DNA of 20,396 bases from CALFXN01 sp937957815 (GTDB taxonomy: Bacteria; Synergistota; Synergistia; Synergistales; Aminobacteriaceae): assembly GCA_036788195.1 (NCBI GenBank), contig DAIQNX010000048.1, positions 1 through 20,396 of the forward strand. The letters run 5' to 3'. Under the pieces are notes generated by a model. That model did no database searches, was not told the DNA's origin, and was given only the letters and a program-made list of their open reading frames with translations. Shown one piece after another: positions 14,417 through 20,396 of the stretch. The translations under genes were made by a program, and so were the position numbers. Numbering within the stretch: position 1 is the first letter of the stretch; each line of letters starts with the position of its first letter.

Positions 14417-15372
14417 GGGAGTGTTCCTTCCTCAAAAAAACGTTCACATATCCCGATGACATCTTCGACGATGCCATCCGCGCCACCGGGATGACTTGAT
14501 GTATCATACCACACGACGGGGGAAAACTTTCTGAACCACGTCATCTGTTTTCGAGCGAAAAACTTCGTCGAGGCGATATCCGACACGGCCGCGTCTTCGA
14601 ACGACATTTTCCCTTTGAAAGCACACGCAATTTCCCTGTAGCCGAATCCCTGCATCGAAGGGAAACGCTCGTCGAATCCATTCGCGAGAAGCCATTCGAC
14701 CTCTTCGATGAAGCCGGATGCGAACTGTGTGCGAACGCGCCGTTCGATTCCCTCGTACAAAAGCTCGCGCGGACGGGTCAGCCCAATATACAGAACGTCG
14801 AATGGCGGAACGGACTTTTCTCCGTGCTCGTACCACCACGCCGCCGGCTTCCCGGTTACATCGTATATCTCGAGACTCCTCGAGACGCGGCGGACATCCT
14901 TCGGGTGAAGGCGCGCCGCGGAGACGGGGTCGACTTGTCTCAGACGGTCGTACAGCGCATCGGGGCCGAATTCTTCGTGGTATGCGGCGATCCGCTCGCG
15001 GGCTTTTTCATCGCTCGGCAATGCCTTCGTCAGGGTTCTGTCGAGGAGCGCACTGAAATAAAAGGGAGTCCCTCCGACGAACAGGGCCCTCCTCCCGCGC
15101 GCTGCGATGCGTTCGGCAATTCCTGCTGAAAGTCCGACGAAATCCGCGACTGAGAAAATCTCATCGGGCATCGCCACGTCGAGAAGATGATGGATGACTC
15201 GCCGTCGGACGTCGTGCGGGATCTTATCGGTTCCGACGTCCATATACCTGTATACCTGGCGGGAATCGACGGAGACGATCTCCGCCCGCAGCCGCCCGGC
15301 GATCTCGAGACTCAATGCCGTCTTTCCGACGGCCGTGGGGCCGATAACTCCCACAATGCGGTGTCGTTCCAT
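14413..15372 (-). CDS. miaA: tRNA dimethylallyltransferase
   Basis: A 319-residue enzyme that adds a dimethylallyl group from DMAPP to A37 of tRNAs reading codons that begin with U. The P-loop GPTAVGKT is at 11-18. DSRQVYRYMDVGTDK at 36-50 is the tRNA/DMAPP-binding signature, followed by HHLLDV, the FVGGTPFYFSALL helix and the C-terminal FARKQMTWFRK motif. ATG follows the mutL stop directly (TAGATG), with GGGAG upstream. The mutS-mutL-miaA order is common in bacteria. Next comes ispH, whose pathway makes DMAPP, the substrate of this enzyme. By the usual UCA decoding rule, the tRNA-Sec in this window is also a candidate MiaA target. Confidence 0.96.
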   Translation of the reverse strand: MERHRIVGVIGPTAVGKTALSLEIAGRLRAEIVSVDSRQVYRYMDVGTDKIPHDVRRRVIHHLLDVAMPDEIFSVADFVGLSAGIAERIAARGRRALFVGGTPFYFSALLDRTLTKALPSDEKARERIAAYHEEFGPDALYDRLRQVDPVSAARLHPKDVRRVSRSLEIYDVTGKPAAWWYEHGEKSVPPFDVLYIGLTRPRELLYEGIERRVRTQFASGFIEEVEWLLANGFDERFPSMQGFGYREIACAFKGKMSFEDAAVSDIASTKFFARKQMTWFRKFSPVVWYDTSSHPGGADGIVEDVIGICERFFEEGTLP

Positions 15373-16869
15373 CTATTTTTCTCTCCCGAAGTGTTCGGAC
15401 AGTTGTCTGCCGGAGATGCGAAGCGTCGTCGGCCGACCGTGAGGGCATGTCGAGGGTGAGTCGCACCGGGCCAGATCGAACCACAGGGCGCAGGCCTCCG
15501 CTTCGGTAAAACGATTTCCGAGGGGCAACGAGTCGTGACAGGCGATCGTTGCCACAGAACGCCAGAAGATATCGTCGATATCGTCTCGCTCTTTCCCCGC
15601 ACGGCATTCGATCGCTTCGAGCGCCGCGCGAAGCGTCGATTCCGGCGAACCGCCGACGCCTGCAGGTGTTCTCTTCAGGCGGACTTCCCCGTCTTTCCGC
15701 TCGAAATCGAAACCGAGAAACGTGAGCGCGTCAATATTTTCCTCGATCTCGAGGGAAAGCGACGGAGGGAGTGGAAAGCTGACGATGATTCCCTGCGCTC
15801 CCGAAGACGCACGTCGGGTATTCCTGTATTTCTCGTAGAGTACCCGCTCCTGCGCGGCGTGCGGATCCATCAGGACAAGATCGTTCCCATCCTCGAACAC
15901 GAGGTATCCGCCGAGGTTCTCTGCGAGAAAACGTACGCTTTCCCGACGAGGTTCTTCGATAATGGAAGCTCCCTGTTTCCATGGAGTCGATACGCGCGAA
16001 AAGAACGACGAGGGCTCCCGTCTGGAGAAAAAATCTCCGGAATGGAGAGATCGCTCCGGCGCGGAAACGCGTTCGGAGTTCCCTGGAGAAAACGGGACAC
16101 TCTTCAGGGATGCAGCCGGTGCGGAAGGAATGGGAAAAGAGTGTTCCTCTCTTACGAGAAGCGCGGTGACGGAACGGATCGCTTCAAAGACGTCTCCCGG
16201 CACGAGGAAGCGTACTTCGGTCTTTGCCGGATGGATGTTGACATCGACGAGTTCCGGGGAAATTCCGATGAAAAAGGCCCATTGCCCCGACGGATCGTGG
16301 CAGACGCGGGCAATCGCCGCCCGGACCATTGGATCGGCGAAGACACGTCCGTTGACGTACGACAGGATCTGGGTACGGCTCTTTTCGGGCTCGGGACGGC
16401 GCCATGCCTCGACAGCGACGCCTCCGTATTCGAACGTCGCCGTTCGTATATCCCCTCTTCCCCAGACACACTCGAGTACGGAGCGCCTCTCTCCGGCGGC
16501 TTTCGAGAAAAAGACGTTTTTCCCTTCGTTCGTCATGAGAAACTCGACATTCGGGTAGGCGACGGCATAGGTCGTAAGAACGGAATGACATTTTCTGAAT
16601 TCGGAGAGAACGCTTTTGAGAAACTTCCTGCGCGCCGGAAGATTGTAGAATATGCGATCGACCTGAACACGCGTCCCGAAGTCGCACGGCACGGCGTCAA
16701 TCGTCGAAGACACGTTTCCGGAGATGCGTATCAGACTCCCGTGCCGAGCGTCCCTTCTCCTGCTCCGTATCTCGAGTTCGCTCACGGCCGCGAGGCTGGC
16801 GAGCGCTTCTCCTCTGAATCCAAGCGTGTGAATGTTCTCAAGATCCTCGAGCGTCGCGATCTTGCTCGT
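15373..16869 (-). CDS. mutL: DNA mismatch repair protein MutL (5' end lost in gap)
   Basis: 498 C-terminal residues of MutL; the start lies in the N gap. The first visible residues TSKIATLEDL correspond to residue 77 onward of E. coli MutL, so about 76 residues holding the first ATP-binding motifs are missing. Visible parts: GHKL motif LGFRGEALASLAAVS (16-30), FYNLPARRKFLKS (74-86), NIHPAKTEVRF (211-221), a variable linker at about 245-310, and the C-terminal domain. That domain has DPHAAQERVLYE (335-346), a form of the endonuclease motif DQHAxxExxxxE with Pro replacing Gln, and CPHGRP (475-480). MutL cuts the daughter strand after MutS recognises a mismatch. The pattern fits the endonuclease-type MutL of bacteria without MutH. 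Stop TAG directly precedes miaA. Confidence 0.95.
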   Translation of the reverse strand, partial: TSKIATLEDLENIHTLGFRGEALASLAAVSELEIRSRRRDARHGSLIRISGNVSSTIDAVPCDFGTRVQVDRIFYNLPARRKFLKSVLSEFRKCHSVLTTYAVAYPNVEFLMTNEGKNVFFSKAAGERRSVLECVWGRGDIRTATFEYGGVAVEAWRRPEPEKSRTQILSYVNGRVFADPMVRAAIARVCHDPSGQWAFFIGISPELVDVNIHPAKTEVRFLVPGDVFEAIRSVTALLVREEHSFPIPSAPAASLKSVPFSPGNSERVSAPERSLHSGDFFSRREPSSFFSRVSTPWKQGASIIEEPRRESVRFLAENLGGYLVFEDGNDLVLMDPHAAQERVLYEKYRNTRRASSGAQGIIVSFPLPPSLSLEIEENIDALTFLGFDFERKDGEVRLKRTPAGVGGSPESTLRAALEAIECRAGKERDDIDDIFWRSVATIACHDSLPLGNRFTEAEACALWFDLARCDSPSTCPHGRPTTLRISGRQLSEHFGREK

Positions 16870-16969
16870 NNNNNNNNNNNNNNNNNNNNNNNNNNNNNNN
16901 NNNNNNNNNNNNNNNNNNNNNNNNNNNNNNNNNNNNNNNNNNNNNNNNNNNNNNNNNNNNNNNNNNNNN
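16870..16969. other. Assembly gap of 100 N
   Basis: Exactly 100 N, the usual placeholder for a gap of unknown size. It hides the mutS 3' end, the junction and the mutL 5' end. By comparison with E. coli proteins the missing DNA is about 280 bp (roughly 16 MutS codons plus stop, then 76 MutL codons). The reading frame that appears to run through it is accidental. Confidence 0.98.
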
Positions 16970-19509
16970 GTCAGCGAATCGGGATCGATCTGCGCGATTT
17001 CTTCAAGGACTCCACGTACGCCGGAATCGAACAGCGAAAGCTGGCTTCCCTGTTCTCCTTTCTTTTTCAAGGATTCTTCCATGCCCGGAATCGTCCGTTC
17101 CTTCTCGAGCGCGACGAGAAGTTCGTACGCTCTTTTCAGTATCCATTTCGGGAGTCCGGCCCGCCGCGCCACTTCGATGCCGTAGGAACGGTCCGCGGCT
17201 CCCGGGATGACGCGATGGAGGAATTCAATCCCGTCGCCGTTTTCCCGGATCTCCATGCACGAGTTGGTCATATTCGGGAAACGTTCCGTCAATGTCGTGA
17301 GTTCGTGATAGTGCGTCGCGAAAAGAACCTTCGGCGAACAGGCGGTGACGTCGTGAACATATTCGAGAACGGCCCAGGCGATGCTCATGCCGTCGTAGGT
17401 CGACGTTCCGCGGCCTATTTCGTCGAGGATGACGAGGCTGCGATCCGAGAGCGTATTCAGGATTCCCGCGGTTTCCATCATTTCAACCATAAAGGTGCTG
17501 TTGCCTCGCGACAATTCATCCCTCGCCCCGATACGGGTGAAGATTCGATCGAGAACGCCGATCTCGGCGGACGCCGCGGGAATGAACGAGCCGACCTGCG
17601 CGAGAAGGCACAGGAGCGCGGTCATACGAAGATAGGTCGACTTTCCCGCCATATTGGGCCCCGTCAGAATGACGATCCTCTTCCGGTCCGTTTCAAGGAT
17701 GACGTCATTCGGGACGAAGACGCGGTCCGGAAACGCGGCTTCCACGACGGGGTGACGTCCCCCGAGGATCCTGATGTCTCTTCCCTCGTTCAGTATCGGA
17801 GAGACATATCGTCGTTCACGGGCGACCTGCGCGAAGGAACACAGGACGTCGATCGAGGCGAGAAAACGTCCGAACGACTGAATTGCGGATATTCGCTCAA
17901 GGACGTCGCGAACGAGTCCCTTCGAGAGGGATTCCTCGAGTTCGAGAATTTTCTGTTCTCCGAGAAGGCGTTTTTCTTCAAACTCCTTCAGCTCGGCGGT
18001 GACGTATCGCTCCGAGTTGACGAGAGTCTGCCTGCGTTCGTAGTAATCCGGGAGCGTTGCCGACTGCGATTTCCCGAGTTCGAGATAATATCCGTAGACG
18101 CGGTTGTATCCGGCCTTGAGCTTCGGCTGACCTGACGCCCGTCTTTCCCTGTCGATATAGTCCGAAAGCCATTCGTCGGCATGATCCCTGATCGCGCGCA
18201 ACGAATCGAGTTCGGCGTCGAAGCCTTCGCGTATGATCCCCCCCTGGGCGAAATTTCTCGGCGGATCGTCGCCCAGCGCAGAATCGAGCTTTTTTCCGAG
18301 GGAAATGAGGGCCGAGGTTTCGGGACACCAGGGCGAAACGCCGGGACACCGGCAGAGTTCCATTATCTCCGACGCGACGAGGAGCGTGTCGCGAAGCGCA
18401 TCAAGGTCGCGCGGACCTCCGGAGTTGAAGGAGAGACGAACCACGGATCGTTCGACATCTCTGCATCCGGAAAGGAAATTCTGAATCGCGTCGAGTCGCG
18501 ACGCGTCGGACACGAGTGCGGAAACCGCATCTCTCCGCCGTTGCAGTTTTTCGAGGTCCGTCAGCGGACGGACAAGCCACTCCCGCAGGAGCCGACGTCC
18601 CATAGGGGAACGGCAGCGGTTCATCACCGAATATAGCGACTGAATCTCTCCGGACTCTCCGCCGCGTCGTTCGCATGGAAGCAATTCCAGATTTCCGAGC
18701 GTCGCCGCGTCCATGAAGAGAATCGACGAATCCCGGAGAGGCGTCAGCGACGACACGTGACGAACGGCGCCGAACTGCGTTTCCTCGAGATATCTGAGGA
18801 CGGCGCACGCGCATCCCGCTTCCCGCGCTCCGTCCTGCACGCCGAAAACGGAGAGCGACGGGACCGAAAAAAACGTCTTCAGCCAGCTTGTAGCGTATTT
18901 CGGAAAAAAATGTTCCGGGTCGCGCGGAACGAACAAGCGACCTCGAAGCGACGAAGAAAGTGCGGTCTCTTCGGATCGCGAATCGTGGAGAATTTCTCCG
19001 GGATTGAACGCCTCGATTTCGGAGAGCGCGATAGCGCGTGGGAACGAACCGACCTCGAGTCGTCCGGAATTGATGTGCAGAAACGCGACCGCGACGGAAG
19101 GGCCGTGACTGGAAAGAGCGGCAAGGCGAGGATCGGCATCCGTTCCCTCCGCGATGAGCGTTCCGGGAGTGACGATCCGGATGACCTTCCGTTCGACGAG
19201 CGTCCGTCCGTCAGGTTCCGACATTTGCTCGCAAATCGCGACTTTCTTCCCGGCCCGGACGAGTTTCTCGAGGTATGGAGCGACGGAATGATACGGGACG
19301 CCCGCCATCGGAACGGCTCGCTCCGGATCCCGACTCGTGAGCGCAATATCAAGTATCTTCGACGCTTCCTCTGCATCGTCGAAGAACATTTCATAGAAAT
19401 CCCCCATCCGGAAGAACAGGAGGCAATCGGGGTATTCGTTCTTCCAATGGAAATACTGCTCCAGCATCGGGGTTGACTTTACTCCTTCAGGAAGATCCAC
19501 GCGAGTCAT
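16970..19509 (-). CDS. mutS: DNA mismatch repair protein MutS (3' end lost in gap)
   Basis: 846 residues of MutS, complete at the N-terminus. The mismatch-reading motif F38-Y39-E40 (RMGDFYEMF) places it in the MutS1 group that recognises base mismatches. The connector and core/lever regions run to about 570, with clamp residues near 430-510. The ATPase has Walker A GPNMAGKST (617-625) and Walker B LVILDEIGRG (692-701), followed by THYHELTTL. The last visible residues IDPDSL then AC (a Thr codon) match the DPDSLTP close to the C-terminus of E. coli MutS, so only about 16 residues are lost. ATG overlaps the ruvX stop (ATGA) and is preceded by a run of seven G. MutS and MutL together start mismatch repair. 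Confidence 0.97.
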
Positions 19510-19931
19510 CCCCCCCGGCGGTTGTCGAGGTATCCCTGAAGAATGATCGCAGCTGCGACTTTATCGCGCGAATGTCGCCGCTTCTCTCGCGAAAGGTTCC
19601 CTTCGATCATGGCTCGCTCGGCGATCGTCGTCGTGAATCGTTCGTCCCACGTTTCGATCTTCAATCCGGGAAAGAACGCCCGGAGGAGTTCGGCGAGCGC
19701 GAGAATCCGCTTCGCTTCGGAACCCATTTCTCCGCTCGTGCGTACGGGAAGGCCGAGAAGAATGGTCGTCACCTTGTGGCGTCCGACGAGGCTGTCGAGC
19801 TCGTCGAGCCATTCATCGGTCGCGGAAAGAACGCCGATCCCCTGGGCGAAAAGGCCCAAGGGATCGCTGAGAGCGACGCCAATCCGGACGTGACCGATGT
19901 CGAGCGCAAGGATTCTTTCGGAGGATGCCAT
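19506..19931 (-). CDS. ruvX: Holliday-junction resolvase-like RuvX (YqgF)
   Basis: A 141-residue RNase H-fold protein of the YqgF/RuvX family, implicated in resolving recombination intermediates and in pre-16S rRNA maturation. Seen: LALDIGHVRIGVALSDPLG at 8-26 with catalytic Asp D11; LLGLPVRTSGEMG (58-70); E97 in TWDERFTT; D123 in RDKVAAAIIL. The start is ATG 19931, four to five bases after AAGG, only 1 bp beyond the alaS stop (TGACATG). The longer frame to 20009 overlaps alaS and adds non-homologous sequence. The alaS-ruvX order is widespread in bacteria. The stop overlaps the mutS start. Confidence 0.94.
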   Translation of the reverse strand: MASSERILALDIGHVRIGVALSDPLGLFAQGIGVLSATDEWLDELDSLVGRHKVTTILLGLPVRTSGEMGSEAKRILALAELLRAFFPGLKIETWDERFTTTIAERAMIEGNLSREKRRHSRDKVAAAIILQGYLDNRRGG

Positions 19932-19932
19932 G

Positions 19933-20396
19933 TCACCTTCCGAGAATTTCCGCAAGGACCGGAGCCGCCGCCTCGAGAACGTCGTCGATCCTCGCGGGAT
20001 CCTTTCCACCGGCCTGAGCCATACTCGGCTTGCCGCCGCCCTTGCCTCCGATTTTCGCAGAGAGGTGCTTCACCAGATCGCCTGCGTGCGCGCCGGAATC
20101 GACCGCAGCCTGATCGGCCATCGCGACGAGAATGACGTCGTCCCCGTGAGCGCTCGCAAGAAGAACGACGGATCCGGCGGTTTTCTGTTTGAGAGAATCT
20201 CCGATTTCGCGGAGAAGATCGGCGTCCGTCTCGTCGAAACGACCGGTCCAGAGCGTCAGGGATTCGACGGAGCGGGAACGGGCCTTGCTTGCGACGGATG
20301 ACGTCGCGGCCTTGAGACGGGCTTCTTCGAGACGCCTCTCCAGCTCCCGCGCATGCTCGACGACGCCGCCCGCCGCTTCCCCGACCGCGTCGCCAT
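19933..20396 (-). CDS. alaS: Alanyl-tRNA synthetase, C-terminal fragment
   Basis: 153 C-terminal residues; the gene continues beyond the right edge. A helical stretch (EHARELERRLEEARLKAA) leads into the C-Ala/DHHA1 domain, with LLASAHGDDVILVAMA and the glycine-rich KIGGKGGGKPSMAQAGGKD that is the hallmark of bacterial AlaRS C-termini. This domain helps bind tRNA-Ala; catalytic and editing domains are out of view. The stop TGA lies one base before the ruvX ATG. An ATG triplet formed by the last bases of the window is out of frame and not a start. Confidence 0.95.
   Translation of the reverse strand, partial: GDAVGEAAGGVVEHARELERRLEEARLKAATSSVASKARSRSVESLTLWTGRFDETDADLLREIGDSLKQKTAGSVVLLASAHGDDVILVAMADQAAVDSGAHAGDLVKHLSAKIGGKGGGKPSMAQAGGKDPARIDDVLEAAAPVLAEILGR

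Noticed and set aside
15535..18135. Very long plus-strand open frame (866 codons) opposite mutS and mutL
   Set aside because: It runs through the N gap and mirrors minus-strand coding with clear MutS/MutL motifs. The translated product is Arg/Asp-rich with no domain. It is a by-product of the codon usage of the real genes.
15373..19509. Single MutS-MutL fusion protein
   Set aside because: The joining frame depends on 100 placeholder N. Both protein ends are missing at that spot, so two separate genes are far more likely.

Overview
The window is 20.4 kb of dense bacterial DNA. Every supported gene lies on the minus strand, so transcription runs from the right edge to the left edge. Neighbours mostly overlap at stop/start codons (ATGA, GTGA, TTGA, TAATG). 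A run of exactly 100 N (16870-16969) is an assembly gap, so this is draft or metagenomic sequence. Gene content suggests an anaerobe: a ferredoxin-linked 2-oxoacid oxidoreductase of the VorB/Kor type, IspH (MEP isoprenoid pathway), and a selenocysteine tRNA. Together with the gene neighbourhoods and protein character I infer a member of the Synergistota (amino-acid-fermenting anaerobes). That is inference, at about 0.55 confidence; a Firmicutes relative is the main alternative.

Layout in transcription order. (1) 20396-12003, genome maintenance and translation: the 3' end of alaS, ruvX, mutS, [gap], mutL, miaA, ispH and rpsA, closed by a good intrinsic terminator (11951-11984). (2) 11934-6537, protein N-terminus processing and 2-oxoacid oxidation: def, fmt, an uncharacterised P-loop NTPase, a two-cluster ferredoxin subunit, then the alpha (VorB), beta (TPP) and gamma subunits of a 2-oxoacid:ferredoxin oxidoreductase, and an ADP-ribose-pyrophosphatase-like Nudix hydrolase. 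A perfect 10-bp hairpin follows at 6514-6538. (3) 6499-156, recombination, nucleoside salvage and envelope: xerD, trimeric purine nucleoside phosphorylase, pyrimidine/thymidine phosphorylase, a secreted M23 endopeptidase, a second Nudix protein that appears to lack a canonical start codon, and a secreted TPR protein of unknown function. (4) 141-1: a recognisable promoter followed by selC, tRNA-Sec(UCA), whose encoded CCA end is the first base of the window.

How the genes work together: alaS, miaA, rpsA, def and fmt serve translation; ruvX, mutS and mutL serve DNA repair; xerD resolves chromosome dimers. The two phosphorylases release purine and pyrimidine bases plus (deoxy)ribose-1-phosphate. 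The oxidoreductase would turn 2-oxoacids from amino-acid catabolism into acyl-CoA and reduced ferredoxin. The two least explained proteins are the P-loop NTPase between fmt and the oxidoreductase, and the secreted TPR protein next to selC. Gene-free DNA is minimal, with no stretch near 300 bp apart from the N gap. I saw no CRISPR array, insertion sequence, prophage or rRNA.
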